Of a stretch of 64,000 nucleotides of DNA, positions 24,328-34,337 are shown in pieces (within the stretch, counting starts at the first letter, position 1; each line of letters begins with the position of its first letter). Under the pieces are notes generated by a model. It did not search any database. It saw nothing but the letters and a program-made list of their open reading frames with translations, and had not been told where the DNA came from. The translations under genes were made by a program, and so were the position numbers. Source of the stretch: UBA2365 sp964594045 (GTDB taxonomy: Bacteria > Bacteroidota > Bacteroidia > Chitinophagales > Saprospiraceae); the NCBI GenBank assembly GCA_964594045.1, contig CAZQKR010000013.1, positions 1-64,000 of the forward strand. Direction: 5' to 3'.

Positions 24328-26781
24328 ATGATCCAACAATTGATCATTCGGATGCATTGGGTCATTTTGATCCTGTTATCAACCTCGCTTCAGGGTCAGG
24401 ACCTTACCGGGATACGAATTTGCCTGGATCCCGGACATGGCGGTCACACATCTGACGACAGGCAGATCTTTTTGCCCAATGGCATCATTTACTGGGAATC
24501 GGAAGGCGTTTTTGAAGCTTCCAACCACCTTAAAGACATACTTGAAAGCCTGGGCGCAGAAGTGCTGGTGACCAGAACGGACAATTCTGACGAATCAGAT
24601 ATCGCATTATCGGAAAGATCTGCCATGGCAAATGCTTTTGATGCTGATTTTTTCCAATCCCTGCATACCAACGGAGGCGGCGGAAATTATTCACTGGTAT
24701 TGTACAAGGAGGTCAATGGGCAACCGGCTTTTCCGGAGGCAAAGATCATGAGCGACCTCATGGCGCCCATCCTGACTGAATCGATGAAAACAAATGTCTC
24801 CTACAGCCGTGGTGACATGACTTTCCTCGGGTTTAATCTTGGGGTACTGAGAAATGCAGCCATGCCATCCGTGCTTTCTGAAGCTTCGTTCCACGACTTG
24901 CCGGCAGAAGGTTTAAGGCTCAAAAACTCCGAATACCTGAAAAATTATGCCTGGGCTTCTGCCAAATCTATCCTTTCTTACTTCCAGGAACCTGGTTTTA
25001 CCACAGGAAGAGTCGGTGGTGTGGTGACGGATATCACTTCAGGCGAAGTGATCAATAAAGTGATGCTCACCTGTGAACCTGCCGGACAAAACTACACAGG
25101 AGATCTGAATTACAATGGTTTTTATGCCATTGGCAATCTCAACCCCGGCAATTATATTCTTCATCTCAGTAAAGACGGCTATTTGCCCGATTCCGCATCG
25201 ATCACCATAACAGCCAATCAATATCTCGACCTGGATCTGACAATACAATATTACAACAATGGCTATCCGAATCCAGATTTTTATATCACAGGACTGCCGG
25301 CCGGAGCCGGTGAAACGGTCCAGTTCAATGCAAGCAAATCCACTGACGACGGAGAGATCGTTCTTTATCAATGGGATTTCGGAGACGGATCGGCTTTTGG
25401 TGAGGGAATGATCACCACACATGTCTATCAGGCAGACGGGGAATACACAGTTACCCTTACACTCACTGATGATGAAGGCAAACAGTCGACGATCAGCAAA
25501 AATGTGGCCATTTCCACATCAGCACCTGAAGCGCCCAAACTGCTGTCCGTAATCGGGGGTAAAGATCATAAAAGCATTCATCTGAGCTGGGCAGAAAATG
25601 CAGAGCAAAACATCCAGTATTATAAAATTTACTGTTCTTTAGACGATTATTTTTCTGACACGATCCTGATTGATTCGGTTCCTTCTACTCAGAATCAGTA
25701 CACTATTGAAAACCTTGGATTCTACGATAAACCACTTTATTTCAAGGTAGTTGCTCAGAACATCGCTCAAAGGATCAGTGATCCAGGTAATATTTATGGA
25801 GCCCTGCTTTATCCGGAAGATGAACATCAAACCGTGCTGATCGTGGATGGATTCAACCGGCGGTCTTCCTATACCTCTGAAACGCACCGTTTTGTCGCAA
25901 ACTATCTGAGATCCCTGAAGTTGAATGGAACGTACCGTGTATCTTCATGTAATAACAGTGCGGTGGCCAATTCATCCGTTAAACTGACTGATTTCGATAT
26001 CGTCTTCTGGTTTCTCGGAGATGAATCCACTGCCAACGAGACCTTCAGCAATATCGAACAATCCAAAGTTGAGGAATACCTGGAAAACGGAGGCAAACTC
26101 TTCGTCACGGGCGCTGAAGTGGGTTGGGATCTGTATGAAAAAGGCACAGCAACAGACCGGAAGTTTTATGCCGAATACCTGAAAGCAGCATTTTTACATG
26201 ACGGTGGGCCAGGCCGTGCACCTGCCTGGGGTATTCCCGGATCAGGTTTCGATTCGGTTTATCTTTTTTTTGGATCAGTTTATCCTGAAGATTTTCCCGA
26301 TGAGATCGGTCCTTTTGGAGGGTCTGAACTCATATTGAAATATAACAATGATGCCGGAGCAGGGATCAAATTCAAGGGGAAATTCGGTGACAGCCAGAAA
26401 GAAGGCGCTTTGGTATATACGGGATTTCCCCTGGAATCTGTGAGTATGATCACCAATTTCAATCATTTCGTCAAAAAAATTCTGGAATTCCTGAATGATT
26501 CAAGCGTGGATGTCAATGAGGAAATCATGGAAAATCCTCGGTTCAGACTTTACCCAAACGTTGCAGAAAACCATTTTTACATTGCATATTCAGGTGAACA
26601 GACACAAGAAATTCATGTAGAAATCTTGAATCTTCACGGACAGCATAAACTGACAGTAAATCGTACGATTGAACCGGAAAGTAACATTTTCATTCCGGTT
26701 GATGATCTAAAGCCGGGATATTATCTGGTCAGACTCAGATCAGGTTCAGCAGAACAAATGTTTAAATTGATCAAACCTTAG
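24328..26781 (+). CDS. Secreted multidomain N-acetylmuramoyl-L-alanine amidase with T9SS domain
   Basis: A 817-residue exported protein. Order: signal peptide (1-24, ending TSLQGQ); Amidase_3 domain (about 27-225) with zinc ligands in LDPGHGGH, the Glu of WESEGVFEAS, the His of SLHTNGGG and the catalytic Glu of SEASFHD; a carboxypeptidase-regulatory-like domain (about 230-300); a PKD domain (about 310-400, QWDFGDGSA); an FN3 module (about 405-495); an amidotransferase-like domain (about 510-720) of the type often annotated 'xanthan lyase'; and a T9SS sorting domain (about 745-817, NPRFRLYPNVAENHF). The first three ATGs (24286, 24292, 24328) are all possible; 24328 leaves a proper signal peptide and lies just after the upstream stop. 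It should cleave peptidoglycan outside the cell. Confidence 0.82.
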   Translation: MIQQLIIRMHWVILILLSTSLQGQDLTGIRICLDPGHGGHTSDDRQIFLPNGIIYWESEGVFEASNHLKDILESLGAEVLVTRTDNSDESDIALSERSAMANAFDADFFQSLHTNGGGGNYSLVLYKEVNGQPAFPEAKIMSDLMAPILTESMKTNVSYSRGDMTFLGFNLGVLRNAAMPSVLSEASFHDLPAEGLRLKNSEYLKNYAWASAKSILSYFQEPGFTTGRVGGVVTDITSGEVINKVMLTCEPAGQNYTGDLNYNGFYAIGNLNPGNYILHLSKDGYLPDSASITITANQYLDLDLTIQYYNNGYPNPDFYITGLPAGAGETVQFNASKSTDDGEIVLYQWDFGDGSAFGEGMITTHVYQADGEYTVTLTLTDDEGKQSTISKNVAISTSAPEAPKLLSVIGGKDHKSIHLSWAENAEQNIQYYKIYCSLDDYFSDTILIDSVPSTQNQYTIENLGFYDKPLYFKVVAQNIAQRISDPGNIYGALLYPEDEHQTVLIVDGFNRRSSYTSETHRFVANYLRSLKLNGTYRVSSCNNSAVANSSVKLTDFDIVFWFLGDESTANETFSNIEQSKVEEYLENGGKLFVTGAEVGWDLYEKGTATDRKFYAEYLKAAFLHDGGPGRAPAWGIPGSGFDSVYLFFGSVYPEDFPDEIGPFGGSELILKYNNDAGAGIKFKGKFGDSQKEGALVYTGFPLESVSMITNFNHFVKKILEFLNDSSVDVNEEIMENPRFRLYPNVAENHFYIAYSGEQTQEIHVEILNLHGQHKLTVNRTIEPESNIFIPVDDLKPGYYLVRLRSGSAEQMFKLIKP

Positions 26782-26784
26782 CAT

Positions 26785-27090
26785 ATGGCAATTTTTAATT
26801 TTTTTGGAGGAACCAAAAACCGCAGATTCGATTACATTCCAAGGTACTACAACCCGGAAAAGGAAAAACTGGAAAGCGTGCTGGAAAAGTACAAACATAA
26901 AGATAAGTCATCGCTGGACGATGTGAAGATGAACATACAGGCCGGTTTACGCATGAGAAGTCCGTCCAACAAATCCTTTAACCTGAGGTCCAATCTGATC
27001 GTTTTTGCCGTGCTGATCGTACTGATTCTGATCACGTTTTACCTGATCTCAGCTTATTTGCCATTGCTGCTGGGATTTGAAGGTCAATGA
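26785..27090 (+). CDS. Small single-pass membrane protein
   Basis: A 101-residue protein: a basic, Tyr-rich N-terminal half (TKNRRFDYIPRYYNPEKEK, VLEKYKHKDKSS), then one long hydrophobic segment near the C-terminus (about 72-95, LIVFAVLIVLILITFYLIS). The N-terminal half resembles short conserved Bacteroidota proteins of unknown function. It lies 3 nt after the amidase gene, so it is probably co-transcribed. It is real by position, length and composition, but no role can be assigned. Confidence 0.7.
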   Translation: MAIFNFFGGTKNRRFDYIPRYYNPEKEKLESVLEKYKHKDKSSLDDVKMNIQAGLRMRSPSNKSFNLRSNLIVFAVLIVLILITFYLISAYLPLLLGFEGQ

Positions 27091-27309
27091 TCTCTGAAGG
27101 ATTGGCAGGAAGTTTTTCTGAATACTTATGATTTATGATCAATTGAACTGCAAATATGACGATCAATAAGAAGGTCATTTGTTCACCGGATTTCCGAAAT
27201 CCAAAATACAAATTGTGCTTTCAACGAACTCAGATGAAACTTTTGTTTACTCCTTATGGTTTCAAAGATGTATTTTTTAACAGGTACAGAATAATTTATT
27301 TCGTTTAAC

Positions 27310-28305
27310 TTGTCAGAAAGGAAGAAATACAGGCTGCTCAATTTTTCTTTAAAAATACTGCTGTCAGTAGTTTTGATCTATGTCATTTACTCACAATTGG
27401 ACAGTAAGGATTTTGAAGCAACAGTCTGGCAGACTTTTTTCAGTTCACGGAGCTTTTCGGCACTTTTGCTTTTAGCACTTGTTGTATTCCTGATGCCGCT
27501 AAATTTGTTTTTTGAAGTAAAAAAGTGGCATTTACTGGTCAACATTTTTGAAAAACACGGTTTCCGGGACTCCGTCCGGGATATCTTATCGGGTATTACA
27601 GGAGGGCTGGTTACCCCTGCAGCATTGGGAGATTATGCGGGGAGAGTACTGCGGGTGGATCCTGAGCACAGCTGGAAAGGTGTCTGGTCCAATTTTGTCA
27701 ACAGTTTATCCCAAAACATCATAGTGATTTTCAGCGGCCTTGCTGGTTCAATGGTGCTAATTTTGAACCGGTTTGAACTGGATCAGAGGGTTTGGCACAT
27801 TTCCCTTGCAGCCGGAACCCTGCTTGCTGTTTTTTTCATTCTTTTGTTTTTCAATCTGCAATGGTTGAAGCCTCTTTTCCGGTTTTTGGCAGGTAAAACC
27901 GGAAAAATAAAGGTTTTCAGGTCATTTGATGTGGTGGACAACATCAGCCGCAAGCTCAGCTTGCAGATTTTAACACTTTCCTTCCTGCGATATTCGGTTT
28001 TTGTGTTCCAGTATTTTCTCCTGCTCAGATTCTGGGAAATTGAAGGTCAGGTTGTCCTGTTGATCAGTGCGATCAGCACCATTTACATGGTGCAGACAGT
28101 TTTGGCTGTGCCTCCTGTTTTGTACTGGTTGATCCGGGGTGAACTGGCATTGCTGCTGCTCGGGCATTTTACGGAAAATGGAGCTTTTATACTTGCGGCA
28201 ACATTTATGTTGTGGGCGATCAATCAGGCAATACCAGCCTTGGCAGGGTGGATTATTTTGATGAATACCAATTTCTCCAGATCTTTGGGCTATGAACGCA
28301 ATTAA
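27310..28305 (+). CDS. Flippase-like membrane protein (lysylphosphatidylglycerol synthase TM family)
   Basis: A 331-residue polytopic inner-membrane protein with about eight hydrophobic segments and the family marks VKKWHLLVNIF, GGLVTPAALGDYAGRV (the conserved Gly/Pro/Gly/Arg cluster) and a terminal AINQAIPALAGWIIL. It matches the LPG_synthase_TM family (the flippase half of MprF without the synthetase), implied in lipid transport. It starts with a TTG at 27310: an in-frame stop lies 15 nt upstream and no ATG occurs before the conserved region. It overlaps the next gene by 14 nt. Confidence 0.78.
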   Translation: MSERKKYRLLNFSLKILLSVVLIYVIYSQLDSKDFEATVWQTFFSSRSFSALLLLALVVFLMPLNLFFEVKKWHLLVNIFEKHGFRDSVRDILSGITGGLVTPAALGDYAGRVLRVDPEHSWKGVWSNFVNSLSQNIIVIFSGLAGSMVLILNRFELDQRVWHISLAAGTLLAVFFILLFFNLQWLKPLFRFLAGKTGKIKVFRSFDVVDNISRKLSLQILTLSFLRYSVFVFQYFLLLRFWEIEGQVVLLISAISTIYMVQTVLAVPPVLYWLIRGELALLLLGHFTENGAFILAATFMLWAINQAIPALAGWIILMNTNFSRSLGYERN

Positions 28306-29110
28306 ATATTATATCGTCCTGATCCTGGTTCTTTTCAGCCATTTGCTGGCAGGTCAGAGCGGGACGATTTGCAGGAATAAAAATTCAGCCTTCAAGGGTG
28401 GAGAAAAGCTGGTGTATGAACTTTATTACAACTGGAATTTTATCTGGATACCTGCCGGAACACTCGAGATGACCGTTGAGGAAAAAGCGGATGTGTTTTT
28501 GGTCAAAGCCCTGGGAAAAACCCATGAGAGTTACAATTGGTTTTTTAAGGTTCATGATGTTTTTACCTGCGAAATGGACAAAAGTACCCTGAAGCCGATA
28601 AAATTTTCGCGTGATATTGAAGAAGGAGATTACAAAATCAAAAACGACATATTTTTTAATGACGAGACAAACAAAGTCACTTCCTATCTTCGCATCAACA
28701 ACGGGAAAACCCAGGCATACAGGTTTGATCAGACGGAATGCACCCTTGACCTGCTTTCCCTGAGTTATAATTTAAGAAATATCAATACGGAAGAGTTGTT
28801 CAGAAATAAAATCATCAATGCGGAACTTATTTTTGACGAGAAAAAATATATCATACCGGTAAAATTTAAAGGTCGTGAGAAAAATTTCAAGGTCAGCGGA
28901 ACAGGATATATCGATGTGATCAAAATTTCTCCTGATCTGATCGCCGGAAACGTTTTTGATGAAGGTTCCACCATGATCCTGTATGTATCTGATGACCAAA
29001 ATAAAATTCCGGTCATGATCGAATCACCGATCAAGGTCGGAAGTGTCAAGGCCATACTTAAATCGTGGAAAAACCTCAGGCATCCATTCAATATGAGAGT
29101 AAAAAAATAA
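28292..29110 (+). CDS. DUF3108 domain-containing exported protein
   Basis: A 272-residue protein with a signal peptide (MNAIKYYIVLILVLFSHLL, cleaved near AGQ) and a DUF3108 domain over most of its length (FKGGEKLVYELYYNWNFIW, IPAGTLEMTVEE, KVHDVFTCEMDKSTLKP, KFSRDIEEGDYKI). Such proteins are periplasmic or outer-membrane beta-rich proteins of unknown role. It overlaps the upstream flippase-like gene by 14 nt and precedes the DUF4230 gene by 10 nt, so the three form an operon. Confidence 0.83.
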   Translation: MNAIKYYIVLILVLFSHLLAGQSGTICRNKNSAFKGGEKLVYELYYNWNFIWIPAGTLEMTVEEKADVFLVKALGKTHESYNWFFKVHDVFTCEMDKSTLKPIKFSRDIEEGDYKIKNDIFFNDETNKVTSYLRINNGKTQAYRFDQTECTLDLLSLSYNLRNINTEELFRNKIINAELIFDEKKYIIPVKFKGREKNFKVSGTGYIDVIKISPDLIAGNVFDEGSTMILYVSDDQNKIPVMIESPIKVGSVKAILKSWKNLRHPFNMRVKK

Positions 29111-29120
29111 AAATCTGCAG

Positions 29121-29726
29121 ATGGGAAAATTGACTAAAAATTTGTTGATCGCCGGATTGGTACTCGTTGTTCTTGGCCTTGTCTGGTTTCTGGGATATCA
29201 AACGGCAAAACCCCGAAAGCATATTTCGGTGAGCAGCGATGTCCTGTTGGAAAGTGTAAAAAATGTTGTCAAATTCGGAACGGTGGAAGGCAATTTTTCT
29301 GAAATATACAGTTACCAGGACTATAACTATTACGATATCAGCTTGTTGCGAAAAAAAGTGTTGATCCGTGTGAAGGCAAAAGTACTGGTTGGCTTTAACC
29401 TGGAAAAGCTTGATATAAAGGTTGACCATGCGGCAAAGAAGATCAAATTGGGAAAAATACCCAAGGCTGAGATCCTGGCCATCGACCACAATCTGGATTA
29501 TTATGATATCACGGAAGGCGTGTTCAATAGTTTTGGCCGTGAAGATCACAATATGCTGCAGAGGGAAACCAAAGATATGATCAGGAAAAAAGCGCAGGGC
29601 AGCAATTTGTTCTCCCGGGCAGAAGCCGAACTGGAACAGCACCTGAAAGTCCTTGAAGATCTCCTGAAAGGTTCAGGATGGGAAATTGAGTATCAATATG
29701 ATAAGCCCGAAAAAATTGTGAATTGA
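29121..29726 (+). CDS. DUF4230 domain-containing membrane-anchored protein
   Basis: A 201-residue protein with one N-terminal membrane anchor (LLIAGLVLVVLGLVWFLGYQ) and a DUF4230 domain (about 40-195; VGFNLEKLDIKVDHAAKKI, KLGKIPKAEIL, LLKGSGWEIEY). It presumably faces the periplasm. The family is conserved in Bacteroidota and Firmicutes without a known activity. It ends the short operon with the flippase-like and DUF3108 genes. Confidence 0.85.
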   Translation: MGKLTKNLLIAGLVLVVLGLVWFLGYQTAKPRKHISVSSDVLLESVKNVVKFGTVEGNFSEIYSYQDYNYYDISLLRKKVLIRVKAKVLVGFNLEKLDIKVDHAAKKIKLGKIPKAEILAIDHNLDYYDITEGVFNSFGREDHNMLQRETKDMIRKKAQGSNLFSRAEAELEQHLKVLEDLLKGSGWEIEYQYDKPEKIVN

Positions 29727-29944
29727 TCACTGCCTTCAGCAAGAACCTGAAGAAAAAACAGAACAGGATTAAACCGAGCAGGTGCATAGTTTTATGTAAT
29801 GGCTTTACATTGGCCTTGATTGGGCAGTCTGTGGAACTGATCAGTTGGAAAACTATATGATTTCAGTCAAAAATGCTGAAAATTTCATCAAAAATCTCTA
29901 TACTTACATGTTTTCCTGTGGTAAAATCAGGAAGTTGACATAAG

Positions 29945-30874
29945 ATGTTCAGAACGAAAAGTACTTTGGGCGCGCATGCAGCATTGCTGACTGTCGCTTT
30001 GATCTACGGGGCAAATTATACCATAGCGAAAGACCTGCTGGCAGCACAATATATTTTGCCCAACGGACTGGTTTTATTCCGGGTAGTAACCGCAGCGATC
30101 ATGTTTTTTGTCATTCACACATTTTTGGTGAGGGAAAAAGTGGACAAAAAAGACTGGGGATTGTTGGCATTATGTTCGGTTTTTGGTGTCACGGTCAACC
30201 AGATTTTTTTCATTTCTGGATTGAAATACACTACACCCATCAATGCATCGGTACTGATGGTGACCACGCCCATCCTGGTGTTGGTGATCTACACCCTGAT
30301 CAACCGCGAAAAACTGGATCTGTTAAAAATTATCGGTGTCATTCTGGGAGCTGGCGGGACCCTCCTGCTGATACTGGGCAGAGGTTCTGTTAGTTTTGCC
30401 GGAACTTTCAAGGGCGACATTTACATCATCATCAATGCCGTGTCCTATGCCCTGTATCTGGTGTTGATCAAACCATTGATGATCAAATACAATCCTATGA
30501 CCATCATGAACTGGATTTTTCTGTTCAGCCTGATACCGGTGATCCCGCTCGGAATGGGCGATGCGCTGAATGCACAATGGTCCAGCTTTACTCCGTCCTT
30601 ATGGGCCGCACTGGTATATGTTCTGCTGTTCACGACGATCATTGCCTACCTGTTCAATGCAGCGGCGCTGAAAAAAGTCGATCCTTCCATTGTTGGCGTT
30701 TATATTTATCTTCAGCCTTTTATGGCCACTGCGATCGCTTTGATCGCTGGTAAAGATTCGCTCACACCGGATAAACTCATACCCGGATTAATGATCGTCG
30801 CAGGAGTTTATCTGGTCAGTTTCAGGAAAAAAACCAAACCCGTAACGGTCCCAAAAAATATAAAACAGGGATGA
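29945..30874 (+). CDS. EamA-family (DMT) transporter
   Basis: A 309-residue inner-membrane transporter with ten predicted helices in two EamA repeats (about 8-140 and 155-295). Typical marks are LIYGANYTIAKDLL near the N-terminus, KYTTPINASVLMVTTPILV at the end of the first repeat, and ALKKVDPSIVGVYIYLQPF in the second. EamA proteins export metabolites such as amino acids; the substrate cannot be inferred. It stands alone, with about 220 nt upstream and 277 nt downstream free of genes. Confidence 0.88.
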   Translation: MFRTKSTLGAHAALLTVALIYGANYTIAKDLLAAQYILPNGLVLFRVVTAAIMFFVIHTFLVREKVDKKDWGLLALCSVFGVTVNQIFFISGLKYTTPINASVLMVTTPILVLVIYTLINREKLDLLKIIGVILGAGGTLLLILGRGSVSFAGTFKGDIYIIINAVSYALYLVLIKPLMIKYNPMTIMNWIFLFSLIPVIPLGMGDALNAQWSSFTPSLWAALVYVLLFTTIIAYLFNAAALKKVDPSIVGVYIYLQPFMATAIALIAGKDSLTPDKLIPGLMIVAGVYLVSFRKKTKPVTVPKNIKQG

Positions 30875-31151
30875 ATTGTCATTTTTGGTCAAAATAAATA
30901 AAAAAATCTGGTTTTGTTATTGTCTTTTTGCATAATGTATATGGTTGTGTAGAACAAATACTTAATCTGAAAAAAAAGTTCAGATTAAATATTTAACTCA
31001 TGTATTTTTCATTGTCAAACAAATAAATATAACAAATTGTAATTTATTTTAATAACATTATTCTTTAGAAAAAAAGGCCGGAAAAATTTTATTTTGTTGA
31101 TAATATAGGTATATCTTTACATTCGGTTTTAATTATCCCATAATAGTTAAC

Positions 31152-32549
31152 ATGAACAATAATCGAAAAACTCATACTTTATTAAATCTCATAACCGATT
31201 TTGAGACTTTAATAGAAAAGGGAGAAGTGGGATTTTTTGACAGGTCAGAGTTTTTGAGTCTCATTCACTATTATCAGGAAGAGCAATTGATCGAAAAGGC
31301 CATCGAGGTGGTGGATATCGCATTGGAGCAGTTCAAGTACAATGTTGAATTCTACGTAGCTAAGGCCCGCCTATTGCTCGCCAAGAATAGTCCGAAGCTG
31401 GCGATGCCCTTGATTGAGCATGCTGAAAAGATCAGCCCTTATGAAGTGGAAGTCCAGATCCTGAAGGCTAAAGCGTTCAGCAAACTGGGAAATACGCAGG
31501 ATGCCAGAACCATCCTGGGCAATCTTGGCACTTTTACAGATCAGTCAACTTTTGTGGAAATCGGTTTGTGTGAGTCATTCATCTTTGAAGCTGAGAAGGA
31601 CTTTGAACAGATGTACCTACGGCTCAAGGAAGTGCTTAAACTGGCACCGCTCAATGAGGAAGCGCTTGAGAAGATCCATTATGCCAGCGTCTTGTCCAGG
31701 CGTTTTGAGGAGAATATTGATTTTCATCAGTTTCTGCTTGATATCAATCCTTATAACTATCTTGCCTGGTACAACCTGGGTCAAAGCTATTCCAATATAC
31801 ATGAATACGAGGAAGCCATTGATGCTATGGAGTATTCTTTTCTGATCAATGAGGGATTTGAATCCGGATACCTTGACTGCGCAGATCTATGTGTACAGGT
31901 CAACAAACTTGAACAGGCTGTGGATATTTACAGGGAATATCTTGCCCGTTTTGATAAAGATCCCTTCGTGCTGGTCAACCTGGCTACATGCCTGAAAGAA
32001 TTGAACGTGCTGGGTGAAGCACGAAAACTCACACTTGAAGCAATCAAACTGGATCCGTATAACGATGAAGCATTTTACCTGCTCGCAGAAATTTATCAGA
32101 AAGATTCACGCTGGGAAAACGCCCTGAATGCCTATTTTAAAGCGATAGAGCTGGATGACACCAGGGAAGAGTACTTTGCAGGCCTGGCCAAAATGTATGA
32201 GAAACTCAACGAACCGGAAAAGGCAATTGAATATTTCGATCAGGTCATAGATCTTGAACCTTCTGAAGAAGTTTATTATCTGGATTACATCAGATTCCTT
32301 TTCAGACAAAAGTTGTACAACAGGGTACTCAAGGTCATCAAGATCTCTGAAGACAATGTGTACAGCCCCGAGATCATCTACTTTAAAATTGCCTCACTCT
32401 GGAAAATGGGCAAAAAATCCCGGGTGTTGTCACTCCTGGATCTTGCCCTGGAAGAATCATTTGAACAACACCGTTTGCTCATTGAACTGATCCCGGAAGC
32501 ACTGAGCGATTCATCCGTTACAGAAGTCATCAAATATTACAAAAAATAA
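31152..32549 (+). CDS. TPR-repeat protein
   Basis: A 465-residue soluble protein made almost wholly of tetratricopeptide-type helical hairpins; clear repeats include AWYNLGQSYSNIHEYEEAID, AFYLLAEIYQKDSRWENALN and YFAGLAKMYEKLNEPEKAIE. It has no signal peptide and no enzymatic domain. TPR arrays bind other proteins; the partner is unknown. The gene is monocistronic and ends at a strong terminator. Confidence 0.85.
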   Translation: MNNNRKTHTLLNLITDFETLIEKGEVGFFDRSEFLSLIHYYQEEQLIEKAIEVVDIALEQFKYNVEFYVAKARLLLAKNSPKLAMPLIEHAEKISPYEVEVQILKAKAFSKLGNTQDARTILGNLGTFTDQSTFVEIGLCESFIFEAEKDFEQMYLRLKEVLKLAPLNEEALEKIHYASVLSRRFEENIDFHQFLLDINPYNYLAWYNLGQSYSNIHEYEEAIDAMEYSFLINEGFESGYLDCADLCVQVNKLEQAVDIYREYLARFDKDPFVLVNLATCLKELNVLGEARKLTLEAIKLDPYNDEAFYLLAEIYQKDSRWENALNAYFKAIELDDTREEYFAGLAKMYEKLNEPEKAIEYFDQVIDLEPSEEVYYLDYIRFLFRQKLYNRVLKVIKISEDNVYSPEIIYFKIASLWKMGKKSRVLSLLDLALEESFEQHRLLIELIPEALSDSSVTEVIKYYKK

Positions 32550-32602
32550 AAAACGTGATCTTTCAAAGTATCCGATTGATACGATGAATAACCAAAACTG
32601 GA

Positions 32603-32636
32603 AACGCTGTCAGCATCGCTGGCAGCGTTTTTTTTA
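32603..32636 (+). terminator. Strong terminator after the TPR gene
   Basis: A twelve-base arm AACGCTGTCAGC pairs with GCTGGCAGCGTT (one G-T pair) around a 3-nt loop, followed by eight T. It lies about 55 nt beyond the stop at 32549. Confidence 0.9.
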
Positions 32637-32831
32637 TATCAGTAAGAATCAGGAATATGCAATGGTCTGAGTTGACAAAAATTATGGTCTGAAATTTTGA
32701 ACAGACAAATATTCGTATCCCGGTGAACTGAATGTCAATAGAAATTAGTCAATCCAAGAGGAGTTTGGTGACAGATAACCGGAATGAAAAGCATGGAATG
32801 ATCCTTTTCCAAAAGAGTTATAAATCAACAT

Positions 32832-34109
32832 TTACTTGTTTGCATTTGAAGTATTACGGTTATCATGATTTGGTCTTGGCCAACCTTTATCAGCCAATGA
32901 AGCATTGCCTTGAATTGCACATATTTTGTCAGGGATCCTTGACGGAGATGGACGATTTATAATTCCATAGATCGCTTTGTCATCCGAGATCACCAGGTCA
33001 TTGCCTTCCAGTCCTTCCATTGGAACAGAAAAATCCAATAGGCCATCAGGGTAAAATACTCCCAGTTTTCTTTTGTGATCGGCATCTGTAAAAGCACTGA
33101 CTATACGGTTATTATCAGAAATAGCACCCATAGTTGCAGATACTATCTGAGTCAATTTATCGTTATTCTTGTCAACTTCATAAATATATCCAAGATTCAC
33201 ATACAATCTCGCATCCGGCCCGCTAAATTTTACTCCATTTTTTGAATCAAAAGTCCCTGACCATAGAATATTTCCGTCAGTCGAATTTACGATATGATTC
33301 TTAAGCTTATTTTCTCCTGCCTTAAAGAAGGCACAAAATAAATTGCCATCTTCCAGTATTACAATATTATTGGATGCATTTCCATGGCTTCCAATCTCAG
33401 TTTTCCAGCCCATGACACCTGTATTGCTATTGGCTGATACCAGGTATCTCTTCCCTGAAAGTTCTGAATAATAATAAGCAGTGTTGTTTTTCCCAATATA
33501 AATTCCACTTTGAATACCAACTCCGTTTGCATCCAGGTTCACAAATTTGGTCATTCCGGTTTGATCGATTCCGTATAAAGCCCTTGAATACACACCGGCT
33601 CCGATTGAGCCTAAGATCAAATCTCCTTCTTTGGTCAATGCGAGTGCGCCTATTTGTCCATAAGTATAGGCAGTTCCATTTTGGTGGGTCACAGTCTTGG
33701 GAACTTCCCATTTCCATTTAAAAGCACCTGAACCCGGATCTATTGCATAAAGTGTATAATAACCGATAGCATATATTGTTCCATCATCTCCGACAACGAT
33801 CCGACTTCCTAATGCATTTGCATCCATTCTTTCAGAAACCCATTTGACACTTCCATCATCTTTGTCCAATGCAAAAATCCTTGCCAGAGTCCCCCAAACG
33901 GTACCTCCACTTGCCCCATAATAAATCGAACCATCTTTTGCGATAGCAAGAGAAGAATTTATAAACAAGGAGTCTTTGCCTGGGAGTTCGTGGATCCAGA
34001 TTGTGTCTCCGACTTCATATTGTGAGATGGGTGGGAAAATGGTACATTCATCGCACGAAGTAATGATCAGTATAAAAAGTAATGCAGTAAAAAAAATGGA
34101 AGTTTTCAT
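32832..34109 (-). CDS. PQQ-like beta-propeller lipoprotein
   Basis: A 425-residue lipoprotein (MKTSIFFTALLFILIITSC, Cys19). The mature part is a beta-propeller of PQQ-like/quinoprotein repeat type: SLAIAKDGSIYYGASG, RIVVGDDGTIYAIGYYTLYA, IDPGSGAFKWKW, VNSTDGNILWSG and NDLVISDDKAIYGI. It resembles BamB-like propellers in form only; no catalytic residues are recognised. It is monocistronic, transcribed towards the TPR gene and separated from it by the terminator at 32603. Confidence 0.8.
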   Translation of the reverse strand: MKTSIFFTALLFILIITSCDECTIFPPISQYEVGDTIWIHELPGKDSLFINSSLAIAKDGSIYYGASGGTVWGTLARIFALDKDDGSVKWVSERMDANALGSRIVVGDDGTIYAIGYYTLYAIDPGSGAFKWKWEVPKTVTHQNGTAYTYGQIGALALTKEGDLILGSIGAGVYSRALYGIDQTGMTKFVNLDANGVGIQSGIYIGKNNTAYYYSELSGKRYLVSANSNTGVMGWKTEIGSHGNASNNIVILEDGNLFCAFFKAGENKLKNHIVNSTDGNILWSGTFDSKNGVKFSGPDARLYVNLGYIYEVDKNNDKLTQIVSATMGAISDNNRIVSAFTDADHKRKLGVFYPDGLLDFSVPMEGLEGNDLVISDDKAIYGIINRPSPSRIPDKICAIQGNASLADKGWPRPNHDNRNTSNANK

Positions 34110-34337
34110 TTAAGTGTATTTTAATTTTTAAGAGGCATTTCGGAATCTGTGGTAAAAACACATTTTAATCTCATTATCTTACGATCTCACTATGAATTAT
34201 GCAGTGTTTCAATTATTTATGGCCTCTAATTAAATGATGTGATGTTTGCAATGTATAAAAAATATACAATTAAGTCAAGCATTTTAAAATATTATTGCAG
34301 ACTAAAATCCAAATGGATTGAATTAAGGGAATATTAA

